From: a virus
IMG/VR virus record: IMGVR_UViG_3300022908_000003
Location: 1-64,000 of that record
Direction: 5' to 3' (one strand)
DNA length: 64,000 nucleotides
In this document: piece after piece, positions 1 to 7,672 of the stretch
Position numbering within the stretch: the first letter of the stretch is position 1
Layout of the letters: every line of letters begins with the position of its first letter
The notes under the pieces: generated by a model
The model's input: only the letters and a program-made list of their open reading frames with translations
Told to the model about the DNA's origin: nothing
Databases searched by the model: none
Program-made: the position numbers and the translations under genes

Positions 1-13
1 CTTCTTCAGAGTA

Positions 14-307
14 CTATAGAGCATTGCTTTTAAGATGGTACGAAAATCTAGGTTCCCCTCCGTTTATGAAGCCTTCGAAAATACTATCTATTTGGCATAT
101 TTGTCCTGTATCCCTTATAACTACAGTTTGCCCTTCAGAAAATTTTGGTTCCCTTTTCTCTTGTGAAGAAATCTCTACTTCTTTAGAGCAAGTACAAACA
201 TAGCTATCACACTTCACACAAAGCCCATTAAGGCCGTTATGAGGGCAGATAGTAGACCTATATTCGTCGTTATAAGCCTGCCCACATTTATTACAAGTTA
301 CGTACAT
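14..307 (-). CDS. Zinc-ribbon protein with C-terminal SH3-like segment
   Basis: 97 aa, function not recognised. The N-terminal half has CNKC, a lone Cys, CVKC and CTC, which fits a zinc-binding ribbon. The C-terminal half (FSEGQTVVIRDTG..., ending YHLKSNAL) looks like a small SH3/KOW-type barrel. The linker between them (SSQEKREP) is encoded by a diverged copy of the dispersed 26-bp element. The stop is TAG at 14-16. The start abuts the end of the gene at 307-627, so the two are probably co-translated. Confidence 0.6.
   Translation of the reverse strand: MYVTCNKCGQAYNDEYRSTICPHNGLNGLCVKCDSYVCTCSKEVEISSQEKREPKFSEGQTVVIRDTGQICQIDSIFEGFINGGEPRFSYHLKSNAL
147..173 (-). repeat. Dispersed 26-bp element, diverged copy
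   Basis: Gene-strand orientation inside the zinc-ribbon gene. It encodes the linker SSQEKREP. It has CAAGAGA in place of CCAGAGA and lacks part of the G run. Confidence 0.45.
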
Positions 308-627
308 TATATTCTCACTCTCTTACCTGGATTTCTTTCCATCCATTTAATTAAATCTTCTTGCCAAGGTTCTAACTTTACTTCGCAAATTTCTTTAATA
401 AACTCTATCAAAGAAATTTCATGTTTTAGATGGCAACCTTGTTTACATATCGGTAAATAACAATTACCATCTCCGTCTGTGTCTTTACAGTCAGCTTCTA
501 CCTCACTTCTTGTTAGCCTATTGTAAGGTCTAGACGGATCTAGATGCCTTTTTAGTCTTTCTACATTTTCTTCAGTTTCCTGGATAGGGGTCGTAGGTTC
601 GTTTGACTTTGAACTTTGGTTTTCCAT
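307..627 (-). CDS. Hypothetical protein
   Basis: 106 aa, not recognised. The N-terminal third is polar and probably disordered, followed by a Cys/His cluster (DGDGNCYLPICKQGCHLKH). The end LEPWQEDLIKWMERNPGKR resembles the LEPWQ...H.CERL stretch just ahead of the ATPase motif in this phage's own terminase. That resemblance may be chance. The gene overlaps its upstream neighbour by 56 nt. Confidence 0.55.
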   Translation of the reverse strand: MENQSSKSNEPTTPIQETEENVERLKRHLDPSRPYNRLTRSEVEADCKDTDGDGNCYLPICKQGCHLKHEISLIEFIKEICEVKLEPWQEDLIKWMERNPGKRVRI

Positions 628-958
628 TTTTTATTTCCTTAACTACTGTATTAATTGAAGGCTCTGGATTTGGCCCATATCTTTTTATAGCTTCAATATC
701 AAGTAGTTCTCTTATCTTTTCAAATAGATCACTTGGGTTTATAATACCTCCTAAAGACATGCCCTTACCATCTGAGACGTTTACAATTAGTCTACCCCCT
801 TCATGGTCTAAGCCAACATGTAGTATATCTATACTTTTTAGATAAACTATTTCATTAATAGGGTTAGGAGGTTCATCACTAAAGAAAATTTTAAACCTAG
901 GTGCTTCAAATCTAACCTTTGGGTAGTTTTCAGCAGGATCTTTCTTTTTAGCTGGCAT
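572..958 (-). CDS. Hypothetical protein with C-terminal basic tag
   Basis: 128 aa, not recognised. The middle has alternating beta-like segments (DILHVGLDHEGGRLIVNVSDG). The C-terminus carries GKPKFKVKRTYDPYPGN, one of the KFKVKR-type tags repeated across this phage. The first codons overlap the end of the gene at 948-1328. Confidence 0.6.
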   Translation of the reverse strand: MPAKKKDPAENYPKVRFEAPRFKIFFSDEPPNPINEIVYLKSIDILHVGLDHEGGRLIVNVSDGKGMSLGGIINPSDLFEKIRELLDIEAIKRYGPNPEPSINTVVKEIKNGKPKFKVKRTYDPYPGN

Positions 959-1328
959 CTTTTTTAGCCTTTGACTTTATATAGTCTATTACGTTATCAA
1001 AACCATGTCTTGATTTCTCAAGTTCTAATGCAATAAATTTACTTATCTCTTTCTCTACCTGTTCACTATCGCAGATAATTACAACTCCTACAGGCAGGGT
1101 AAAACTACAATGCATCTTGAGTTTATAATGTCTTGCCACATAGCCCATGGGTTCTGCCATGGCTGCATTTATCAAGATAGTATCTACTTCCAGCTTGCCC
1201 CTTTCTAAGTAGGCAGTGAGTATCTTAGTTACGATTTCATGACAAGCTTTAATCTGTTCTTCTAATTCAACTGCCTTTGCAAACGCTATTCTCTCTGCAT
1301 TAAAATCAGCTTCTTGGTATCTATCCAT
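948..1328 (-). CDS. Hypothetical protein
   Basis: 126 aa. The N-terminal half is predicted helical (ERIAFAKAVELEEQIKACHE). A central hydrophobic strand (FTLPVGVVIICDSEQ) is followed by a charged C-terminus. No family recognised. The start overlaps the end of the kinase gene by 8 nt, so translation is probably coupled to it. Confidence 0.6.
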   Translation of the reverse strand: MDRYQEADFNAERIAFAKAVELEEQIKACHEIVTKILTAYLERGKLEVDTILINAAMAEPMGYVARHYKLKMHCSFTLPVGVVIICDSEQVEKEISKFIALELEKSRHGFDNVIDYIKSKAKKDAS

Positions 1329-1872
1329 TTGTTTTTCCTTTCGACATTTGTTCTAAGAATACTTCTCGCTCTCTTAGTAGTTCTATACTAGGCCATAAGA
1401 ATGGGTCTTTAAAATCACGGTAATGGCATTCTTCTTTAGTTATTGGATCTAAACCAATAAACATCCTGTCAATAACATCTAGTAGATAATTTTGTCCTTT
1501 ATCTATTGCTCTATTCTTACATTCATATCTACTAGTATTAAAGCAAATAAACTGCCTTTCCCATTTGTCCGAAATCCATTCATCTCTCCCTCTTCTAGTT
1601 GTGTTGGTTGCATCAAGAATTACAGTGTCAAACTTTTCGAATAAAGCATTTACCATAATCTTTGCAGTAGCCCATACTAAAGGCTCTAAAGATGCAATAA
1701 AAGGAGTTGGGCCATACATAGCCAAGCGAATATCATCAGGACAAACTATAGTTGTAAACCTTCCAGTATAATTAGGACGATTATAATCTAAAGCACCTTC
1801 CATAATCTCCATAGCCTGTGTGCTCTTGCCTGATCTTGGAAGACCAACCATCATTATTAGTATCTTTTCCAT
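1321..1872 (-). CDS. P-loop polynucleotide kinase-like protein
   Basis: 183 aa. The Walker A motif GLPRSGKST lies at residues 10-18, and VILDATNTTRRGRDEW near residue 90 has the DxTN signature of AAA_33 / T4 polynucleotide-kinase-type 5'-kinases. Known relatives phosphorylate 5'-OH ends of RNA or DNA and often serve in tRNA repair. No phosphatase domain and no neighbouring RNA ligase are seen, so the substrate is open. Confidence 0.75.
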   Translation of the reverse strand: MEKILIMMVGLPRSGKSTQAMEIMEGALDYNRPNYTGRFTTIVCPDDIRLAMYGPTPFIASLEPLVWATAKIMVNALFEKFDTVILDATNTTRRGRDEWISDKWERQFICFNTSRYECKNRAIDKGQNYLLDVIDRMFIGLDPITKEECHYRDFKDPFLWPSIELLREREVFLEQMSKGKTNG

Positions 1873-1877
1873 TTATT

Positions 1878-2033
1878 CTACTTTCTGAGAATTACTATAA
1901 AACCATAAATAAAAGGACTAACTACAATACAAACTATAGCTATCAAAAACACAGCTGCTATAGTTTTCAATATAATATTGTCTACTCTCTCTTGTTCGTC
2001 TATTTCATCTACTTCGTTATATTCTTCGCACAT
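1878..2033 (-). CDS. Small single-pass membrane protein
   Basis: 51 aa, read directly from the minus strand. It has an acidic N-terminus (MCEEYNEVDEIDEQER) and one hydrophobic helix (residues about 22-46) ending ILRK. The stop TAG is at 1878-1880. It overlaps the 3' end of the gene at 2009-2305 by 25 nt. No family recognised. Confidence 0.5.
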   Translation of the reverse strand: MCEEYNEVDEIDEQERVDNIILKTIAAVFLIAIVCIVVSPFIYGFIVILRK

Positions 2034-2305
2034 GTTTCCATTAATCCTTTTGTAAGTAATTCGTGAGTTTCTACAGATTTCAAGATAGGCTCAAGCCATT
2101 GGAGTTCTGTGTAAGTAAAATGTACTTTACTACTTGCTCCCTCTTTAGTTATAAAACCCCATGCTCCAGGGCAGTAACCATAGATCGTAACACCAAATTT
2201 TACAAATAAAGCTTTCAACTCTTCTAGTCTCTGTAGTTTTTCGTGAGTAGGTACAATTTTTGGTTTGCCGTTATTCTCTGGTGAAAGATTTTCTGTGATT
2301 TTCAA
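2009..2305 (-). CDS. Hypothetical protein, TTG start
   Basis: 98 aa from a TTG at 2303-2305. AAGGAG lies 9 nt upstream, and the start overlaps the upstream TGA stop. The reading frame stays open further upstream, but that stretch codes for another small gene. The N-terminus contains ENLSPENNGKPK, encoded by a good copy of the dispersed element. The rest (about residues 20-98) looks globular and is not recognised. Confidence 0.55.
   Translation of the reverse strand: MKITENLSPENNGKPKIVPTHEKLQRLEELKALFVKFGVTIYGYCPGAWGFITKEGASSKVHFTYTELQWLEPILKSVETHELLTKGLMETCAKNITK
2262..2287 (-). repeat. Dispersed 26-bp element
   Basis: Gene-strand orientation, read in the frame that gives SPENNGKP near the N-terminus of the gene at 2009-2305. 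Confidence 0.7.
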
Positions 2306-2427
2306 TGTAATCTGCTCCTTAACTGGACATATAAAAGCATAAGAACTGCAATAATATAATGATACCAAACTGGTTCTGTATCTTCTTCACTGTCATAACA
2401 TGGTTGGTGGTATCTTTCAAGTTTCAT
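2302..2427 (-). CDS. Small membrane protein
   Basis: 41 aa, starting MKLERYHQPC, with one hydrophobic helix (YIIAVLMLLYV). The TGA stop at 2302-2304 overlaps the TTG start of the next gene, a coupling arrangement that supports both calls. No family recognised. Confidence 0.5.
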   Translation of the reverse strand: MKLERYHQPCYDSEEDTEPVWYHYIIAVLMLLYVQLRSRLH

Positions 2428-2692
2428 TAGATTTTTCTTTAATACCTTTAAGCACAGTATCTTTCTTAGGGCAACTGTCACACATTATAAAAGGTGGTGG
2501 TGGTTGGAAAGAAACAAGCTTCTTTATAGCTTCTTCGTTTATATCCTGTTGTTCTATTAAGGCACTTATAGTTAGTACAAGTTGTTCTTCACGTGTAAAG
2601 CCTTCGTGAGCAGATTTATTGTAACACTGTCTATAGAGGTTATTATGATTTTTGGCATATTCATGTAATTCTTCATAATCCTTAGTTATCAT
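2417..2692 (-). CDS. Hypothetical protein
   Basis: 91 aa, mainly helical in appearance. A PPPP run is followed by a CxxCPKK pair (CDSCPKK) near the C-terminus that could bind metal. Not recognised. It overlaps both neighbours by about 10 nt. Confidence 0.55.
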   Translation of the reverse strand: MITKDYEELHEYAKNHNNLYRQCYNKSAHEGFTREEQLVLTISALIEQQDINEEAIKKLVSFQPPPPFIMCDSCPKKDTVLKGIKEKSNET

Positions 2693-2957
2693 TAATTTCC
2701 TCTTGTGGTAGGTTAGTTTTCTTTACAGCTTCTTTAACCCCTTCTCTAGAGCCATTTATAACTATTAAAGCTTTGTCCGTGCCGTGCTTCAAAGATCTAA
2801 CTACCAATTCCAGCTTTGCTTTATCATAGATGTGTGAGAACTTATCATAGAAGTTAGGGACAAAATTAAAGCTAAATATATGGTTTATAATCCTTACTTC
2901 TTCTTCAGTAAGTTCTAGGTTTGTTGTAGCTTCTAGCTTAACGTTTGTTACTCTCAT
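2682..2957 (-). CDS. Hypothetical protein
   Basis: 91 aa from ATG 2957, chosen because AGAAGGT lies at ribosome-binding distance and the upstream zinc-ribbon gene ends at 2962. A longer frame reaches 3050 but lies inside that gene. The protein starts MRVTNVKLEATTN, similar in pattern to the basic tags. Not recognised. Confidence 0.55.
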   Translation of the reverse strand: MRVTNVKLEATTNLELTEEEVRIINHIFSFNFVPNFYDKFSHIYDKAKLELVVRSLKHGTDKALIVINGSREGVKEAVKKTNLPQEEINDN

Positions 2958-2961
2958 GTTT

Positions 2962-3177
2962 CTAATACCTTCTAAAGTTAGTACCTTGTGGGATGCCTCT
3001 TGTGGTGTAAGTTTTACATTTAGGACAATCCATAGAGTAAAAACTTCCATCTCTTTCCGAGTTTAATTTAACTGTACTTTTATCGGAAGCATCTAACTCC
3101 CACTTACAACCGCAATTCCTACACTCCCACTCCCCAACAAATGCAAAGTTCTTGTCTGCTTCTTTAGTTATTTTCAT
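2962..3177 (-). CDS. Zinc-ribbon protein
   Basis: 71 aa. It has two Cys pairs, CRNCGCKW near residue 19 and CPKCKTY near residue 51, in the spacing of a four-Cys zinc ribbon. It starts MKITKEADKN. Role unknown; phage ribbons of this size are often transcription or nucleic-acid adaptors. Confidence 0.6.
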   Translation of the reverse strand: MKITKEADKNFAFVGEWECRNCGCKWELDASDKSTVKLNSERDGSFYSMDCPKCKTYTTRGIPQGTNFRRY

Positions 3178-3493
3178 CTACTTCACTCCATTCAGGTTCA
3201 TTTAATATTTTTAGTATAACATCTCCATGGCAAGATAATGGCTTACAGAAGCAAATTAGATTACTATCCTCCTTAATTCTTTTAAGTGCCTCTATTATTG
3301 GTCTGTTGTTTCTCTGTATTCTTTTTCTAAGCCAAATCTCATATTTTTCAATTGCCTTTTCTCTGGTAGAGACAATATATTTAGCTTTAGTTCCGTGTCT
3401 ATGGCTGTATGGGTTTCCTAATGGTGATCCTCTACCTATGTATACGTCATTTCTAGTAGGAATGTAGTAACTACCTTTACGAACCACTTTCAT
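3164..3493 (-). CDS. DUF4326-like protein
   Basis: 109 aa. YIGRGSPLGNPYSH at residues 18-31, REKAIEKYEIWL in the middle, and LICFCKPLSCHGDVI near the end match the DUF4326 pattern (IGRGsplGNPf...CfCkP..CHGdvi). Members occur in phages and are biochemically uncharacterised. The STREK stretch coincides with an element-like sequence but also fits family conservation, so it may be ancestral. Confidence 0.75.
   Translation of the reverse strand: MKVVRKGSYYIPTRNDVYIGRGSPLGNPYSHRHGTKAKYIVSTREKAIEKYEIWLRKRIQRNNRPIIEALKRIKEDSNLICFCKPLSCHGDVILKILNEPEWSEVDENN
3351..3373 (-). repeat. Dispersed 26-bp element, partial
   Basis: Gene-strand orientation. It encodes STREKA in the DUF4326-like gene. Only the CCAGAGA-AAAGGC half is well matched. 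Confidence 0.4.
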
Positions 3494-3753
3494 TTGTAAA
3501 CCTTTACTGTGTATCTTCCAATAACCTTATAACGAGATCCAAACAGCCTTTTGGCTGCTGCTCTGGATATATCAATGTGGCTGCATCTATCCCGTACACG
3601 CAGCCTAATATGCTTTCCTGTCTTCTTATTTACAATGGTTATGGTAGATCCCAGCTTGTAGCTCTTTGGAGCAGCGCAGAAATAACCGGAATGCTTGTAA
3701 TAAGTTCCATCAGCTAAGAGAGACCCAGGTTGATAATAGTAAGTACAGACCAT
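3490..3753 (-). CDS. RlpA-like double-psi beta-barrel protein
   Basis: 87 aa. YYYQPGSLLADGTYYKHSGY, then KLGSTITIVNKKTGK, then LRVRDRC..IDISRAAAKRLFG follow the RlpA/DPBB pattern (yYg..G, lG..v.v.N..tGk, v.v.DR...iDlS.aAa..L). The acidic residue before the Ser/Ala helix (HIDIS) is kept. RlpA homologues are peptidoglycan-active lytic transglycosylases, and other DPBB folds bind sugars. No signal peptide is evident, so activity in the periplasm would need another export route. Confidence 0.65.
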   Translation of the reverse strand: MVCTYYYQPGSLLADGTYYKHSGYFCAAPKSYKLGSTITIVNKKTGKHIRLRVRDRCSHIDISRAAAKRLFGSRYKVIGRYTVKVYK

Positions 3754-3754
3754 A

Positions 3755-4060
3755 TTATAGTTTCCATATAATGAAGGAAAGCAAAGTAAAAATAGCTACG
3801 GCAATAAAAACTTCCATAACATCTTCATTTATTTTAATAGGCATTGCCCTCATTATCCCAACTCGTTTTAAGATCTTCTTTTCTTCTACCAGAGAAACGG
3901 GAACCTCAGTTTCTTCCGGTTCTTCCCATCTACGAACTATAATAGTGTTCCCATAGTGTGTTGTAGTTACAAACTCATAGCCATGATCATTATGTAACTT
4001 TTCTAGTTCTTCGCAAAAACGGTATGGTGCAACATTATTTATTGGCTTATATCTCCACAT
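3755..4060 (-). CDS. Hypothetical protein with C-terminal membrane anchor
   Basis: 101 aa. Residues about 1-75 look soluble, and the C-terminus (VFIAVAIFTLLSFIIWKL) is one membrane helix. The middle segment EVPVSLVEEKK is encoded across an element copy in the reverse orientation. No family recognised. Confidence 0.55.
   Translation of the reverse strand: MWRYKPINNVAPYRFCEELEKLHNDHGYEFVTTTHYGNTIIVRRWEEPEETEVPVSLVEEKKILKRVGIMRAMPIKINEDVMEVFIAVAIFTLLSFIIWKL
3881..3905 (+). repeat. Dispersed 26-bp element, reverse orientation
   Basis: A strong copy pointing against transcription (TTCTTCTACCAGAGAAACGG on the plus strand). It encodes VPVSLVEE on the other strand. Confidence 0.75.
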
Positions 4061-4461
4061 TATACATTACTCCTTGCACATTTCTTACACATATTAGTTC
4101 CAGCGGGTACTTCTATAAGTTGTTTTACTTTTTCGGTAGGAACTCCACATAGACATCTACTACTTAGCATACCTTCCCCATAGACTTGTGCAATATGGTA
4201 TTTATCTGTTGAATTATCTATAAATATCTGGCCTTCACGTGGACGCATCGGTAAAGGAACTGCCGTACCTAGCAACTCTGCACGTCTAAGTTCATCAGAT
4301 AATTCTAGTATCTGTCTTAGTGGTTTATTCAATCTAACAGATGCAAGATATACAATTAGTACAGCATCCATAAGTTGCTTTTGGGGTATCCCAAAATCTC
4401 TAGCTAATTTAGCAACTTTATCAGATAGTTCTAAGTCAACTTCTACATACGTTTTCATCAT
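4060..4461 (-). CDS. Hypothetical protein with C-terminal Cys cluster
   Basis: 133 aa. The N-terminal 50 residues are helical (LSDKVAKLARDFGIPQKQL) and resemble a ribbon-helix-helix or coiled segment. The C-terminal part has CLCG and CKKC, a probable zinc site. Not recognised. Confidence 0.55.
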   Translation of the reverse strand: MMKTYVEVDLELSDKVAKLARDFGIPQKQLMDAVLIVYLASVRLNKPLRQILELSDELRRAELLGTAVPLPMRPREGQIFIDNSTDKYHIAQVYGEGMLSSRCLCGVPTEKVKQLIEVPAGTNMCKKCARSNV

Positions 4462-4877
4462 AGATCCCCGTCTCTTATCTTCATTAGTATTCTACCGAGG
4501 TGGTTTTCACCTCTGCCGTTAGACATACCCCAAAACCTATCTGCCCAGGAATTAATTTCAACTATATTCTGATCCCCAGTTCTTTCTAACATTATGGTTA
4601 GATCATGGTTTTTCTTGAACTTCTGTATCACTAGGTAAGTCATTATATGTAGTTTATCAAGTTCGAAATTTTCAATAAGTTCAACAGTCTTACCTAGTTG
4701 CTTGACTTCAGATGGTGTAATATTCTGAAACAACTGCATTTCTTTTTTAGTCTTACATTTTGCTGCTTGATATGCATTTTCTACAGAATAAAATAATAGA
4801 CCCTTATATTTTATTGGATTGGTTAACACAAAGAAATTAGATAAGAACTTGTACTTGCCTATAAATGGGCCTATCAT
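4458..4877 (-). CDS. NADAR (YbiA-like) domain protein
   Basis: 139 aa, full length for the family. FLSNFF at residues 12-17, YSVENAYQAAKC near residue 30, and WADRFWGMSNGRGENHLGRILM near the end are the NADAR signatures (lSNf, sEh.yqa.K, W..vMWG...G.N.LG..LM). Characterised NADAR enzymes hydrolyse N-glycosidic bonds of ribosylated metabolites or remove ADP-ribose from guanine. A role in nucleotide repair or counter-defence is plausible here but not shown. Confidence 0.85.
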   Translation of the reverse strand: MIGPFIGKYKFLSNFFVLTNPIKYKGLLFYSVENAYQAAKCKTKKEMQLFQNITPSEVKQLGKTVELIENFELDKLHIMTYLVIQKFKKNHDLTIMLERTGDQNIVEINSWADRFWGMSNGRGENHLGRILMKIRDGDL

Positions 4878-7151
4878 TTAAACCACTCCCTCTGTCGTCT
4901 TAACTTGAAGGCGACTAAGTTTCTTTCGAGGCAGTAACTTACGTTCTTCAGGATAGTACAAAGGAACTCCTTTAACGCTACGATCTGGTTCATTTTCTGC
5001 ATTTACTACTCTTTCTCCGATAGTAGGAGGTGCTATCTTCTTTACTATTCTTATTTTCTTCTGTCTATCTCTAAACTGTACCTTAACCATTCCGTTTATT
5101 CTTCGTAAACCAGATGTAGCCCATAGCTTAGAAATATCTGAAGAAGGATAGTATTTCATAATAGGCGCGCCTCTCCCAGCAGGATTTTCAAATTTCCTAA
5201 TGAAGATAACACCTAATTCTTGGAGATCCTCTAACTGATCTCTTAGTGTAGACTTAGCTAATGAACAATCATCAGATAGTTCCTGTAATGTTTGTCCAGG
5301 ACTTTCCATAAGAGAGGCTATAGCTTCTAAATTAAACCCTACACATGTGTCTATTGCAACTCTTGAGAGAATACGATACTCAGTTAATCCAATAGACGGA
5401 GGGCTATTAATTAGAGAAAGCCCCATCAGGAGTTTCGTTAATTCTTTTGCAACTCTTGTGCCTACTTCTTCTTGTGGTCTGTATAGCAGTTTTCTTTCAC
5501 CTTTGAAATCTCTCTCTACCGTAGCTCTAAGTTTTGCTACGATCTGAGCTAAAGCAGATATTCTATCAATATCACTATCACTTATCTCAGGTACATCTTC
5601 TTCAAAGTTTACATTAACATCAAGGAAAGACCTAGCTATATCAATTAACTCTTGTCGAATAACTGCACCTTTACCTACAGATTTTATAGCTGCGCGTATA
5701 GGGTCACTATGATCTAAGTTGCATCCCTTTATGACATGCATCATAAGGAAACGTTCTCCAACTACAGAATTTCTTTCAGCATATATTGCTGGAGTAACTC
5801 CAGTAACTACATTGAAATGTGCTCTATATCTTCGAGTAATTCCATTGCCAAAAGGCTTCTCTACTTCCCCGTCATAAGCCCCTCTAAGTGTACCATATAT
5901 TTCTTCTTTACTTATTCTTGGCATTGATAGAATTTCTGTGAAATCCTTCAGAACAAGAGTTTTACCGTCTAGTGTTGGCAGAATACTTGGATCATGCCCC
6001 CCACCTTGCACAAACCCGCTCACAAGGGCATGAGGGGTCATTGTAGACATGAAATGGCAAGTAAGACAAGCTGATATACTTGTAAGCAAAGCGGTTTTAG
6101 CTGCCCCCGGTGGAGCAACAATATGCACCCATAACGGGTCATCTGGAATATTTGTGGATAACACTACTGCATAAATTACACGTAATGCATCTTCCAGGTC
6201 CGGGGTCATTTTAAGGAACTTGCGATAAACCGATAATACAGTTTTGAAGCTAGGCCGGTTTCCAGATTTAATTGGATTATTTTTAATCTGCTCTTGTTTT
6301 GCCTGGGCTTTTTCTTGATCTGATGAATACCTTGCAATAAGGGAAGAGAATTCTTTAAAATCTGGTTTTTCTTTGGTAATGTATTCACGTATGTCATAAC
6401 CATCCTGAGTTGTGGCTGGCCATACCAAGTGCAATACCTGTGCAGCACGATCTTTGATTTTTTCATAAACTCTTGCTTTACCTTTAGTTCCTGGACTATC
6501 ATTATCATAACACAGTACAACTTTCTTACCTGCTAGATATTCTGTCCATGCATCTTGCCAAGTTCCAGCACCAGGAACACCTAAAACAATTCCGGTTTCC
6601 GTTTCTCTGGTGAGAAAATCTCTTAAACAAATTTCATCCCATCTTCCCTCGCACAAGTAAACAGTATCGCTGTCATTATCTGATAAAGTTTCTAGACCAA
6701 ACAGTGAAACGCTAATAGAGGGTAAACCCTTTACTTGATCATTTAAATGGTATGTTAAAAGATTAATTAAAGCTCCTGCGGTATTCCTTACAGGAAGTAT
6801 ATATCTCCAACCATCATGCACTATTCCTTCTTTACGTAGAAGTTTTACATTCATGCCTCTATTGTCTGCAAGCTTCTTCATTGCTTCTGCTTGCAAACCT
6901 CTAGTTCTTATCTTCTCTTGGTACCATTCGTTAATAAATGTGTATGTGTTGCCTTTCTTAAAACATACTTTACATTCCCACATTGCTACAGTGGTTGTAT
7001 TAAAGTTAATGTAGAGTTTATTCCTTGCACCACAGAACAAGCATTCCCCATAGGCTTCATTACCTACTACTCGTTCTTCGTGGTAATCAAAGCCAAGAGA
7101 ACAGAAAGTTCTAAGCTTTAGCGGAACATCATTCTTTGATCTTGGCATCAA
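4878..7151 (-). CDS. Primase-helicase-like protein: zinc finger, TOPRIM, AAA-type ATPase
   Basis: 757 aa. An N-terminal zinc finger has CLFC and CKVC near residues 38 and 60. A TOPRIM domain follows at about 160-250, with YLCEGRWDE and VVLCYDNDSPGTKGK holding the acidic residues. An ATPase has APPGAAKT near residue 347 and VVGERFLMM, an arginine-finger-like sensor, near 455. A winged-helix-like part at about 610-660 includes LAKSTLRDQLEDLQELGVI. This domain order suggests it primes and unwinds at the phage fork. It differs from T7 gp4, whose helicase is RecA-type. Confidence 0.75.
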   Translation of the reverse strand: MMPRSKNDVPLKLRTFCSLGFDYHEERVVGNEAYGECLFCGARNKLYINFNTTTVAMWECKVCFKKGNTYTFINEWYQEKIRTRGLQAEAMKKLADNRGMNVKLLRKEGIVHDGWRYILPVRNTAGALINLLTYHLNDQVKGLPSISVSLFGLETLSDNDSDTVYLCEGRWDEICLRDFLTRETETGIVLGVPGAGTWQDAWTEYLAGKKVVLCYDNDSPGTKGKARVYEKIKDRAAQVLHLVWPATTQDGYDIREYITKEKPDFKEFSSLIARYSSDQEKAQAKQEQIKNNPIKSGNRPSFKTVLSVYRKFLKMTPDLEDALRVIYAVVLSTNIPDDPLWVHIVAPPGAAKTALLTSISACLTCHFMSTMTPHALVSGFVQGGGHDPSILPTLDGKTLVLKDFTEILSMPRISKEEIYGTLRGAYDGEVEKPFGNGITRRYRAHFNVVTGVTPAIYAERNSVVGERFLMMHVIKGCNLDHSDPIRAAIKSVGKGAVIRQELIDIARSFLDVNVNFEEDVPEISDSDIDRISALAQIVAKLRATVERDFKGERKLLYRPQEEVGTRVAKELTKLLMGLSLINSPPSIGLTEYRILSRVAIDTCVGFNLEAIASLMESPGQTLQELSDDCSLAKSTLRDQLEDLQELGVIFIRKFENPAGRGAPIMKYYPSSDISKLWATSGLRRINGMVKVQFRDRQKKIRIVKKIAPPTIGERVVNAENEPDRSVKGVPLYYPEERKLLPRKKLSRLQVKTTEGVV
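6594..6619 (-). repeat. Dispersed 26-bp element
   Basis: Gene-strand orientation inside the primase gene. It encodes FLTRETET between the TOPRIM strands. Confidence 0.65.
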
Positions 7152-7672
7152 ACATGCTCTTTCCAGATTACTTTATTAAACACGTCAACTAAATAATCTA
7201 TTACAGGTTCTAGTAACACCTTATCGGCATTTCCTGCTATATTAAGAATTTTTATATCGTTCATGACTATCCAAAGGGCAACTTCTTCAATAGGTCTAAG
7301 TTCTTCAGCATGTAATATAATATCTAATGATGGCTTGTAATAATCTCTTATTGCTCTTAGTGTACATAGTTCCCCTGGAGATTGAAAATTATATGCTAGT
7401 CTTATTGTACCATCCGAAGTTTGCACGTTCTTTCTGGTACGAGATCTGTAATCAGGGCAATCGTCTTCAAGGTGATATATTATTTTCTGTGAAGGTCTGC
7501 AACCATCCTTAGTTAAATAACCTTTAACAGTATGCCCACCGGTTTTTAAACCTACTCTTCTTGCTGCCATAAGCCCAGCTTGATCAACCCCAATTTGCCC
7601 TCCAGATATTACAGTTTCTAAATTATTATAGTTCCTTGTTAGAACTGGAGACTTCTTTATTTTGAACTTCAT
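7148..7672 (-). CDS. SLOG-fold / putative molybdenum-carrier-like protein
   Basis: 174 aa. After an N-terminal tag (MKFKIKKSPV), VISGGQIGVDQAGLMAARRVGLKTGGHTVKG gives the glycine-rich nucleotide-binding signature of the MoCo-carrier / SLOG group, though written here beyond the conserved core GGQIGVDQAG. LNIAGNADK near residue 150 is the second family motif. SLOG proteins bind nucleotide derivatives, and some sense defence signals. The start overlaps the next gene by 4 nt. Confidence 0.75.
   Translation of the reverse strand: MKFKIKKSPVLTRNYNNLETVISGGQIGVDQAGLMAARRVGLKTGGHTVKGYLTKDGCRPSQKIIYHLEDDCPDYRSRTRKNVQTSDGTIRLAYNFQSPGELCTLRAIRDYYKPSLDIILHAEELRPIEEVALWIVMNDIKILNIAGNADKVLLEPVIDYLVDVFNKVIWKEHV

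Noticed and set aside
6206-6520. Minus-strand 104-aa open frame
   Set aside because: Lies wholly inside the primase-ATPase gene in another frame, with no ribosome-binding site and no recognisable composition.
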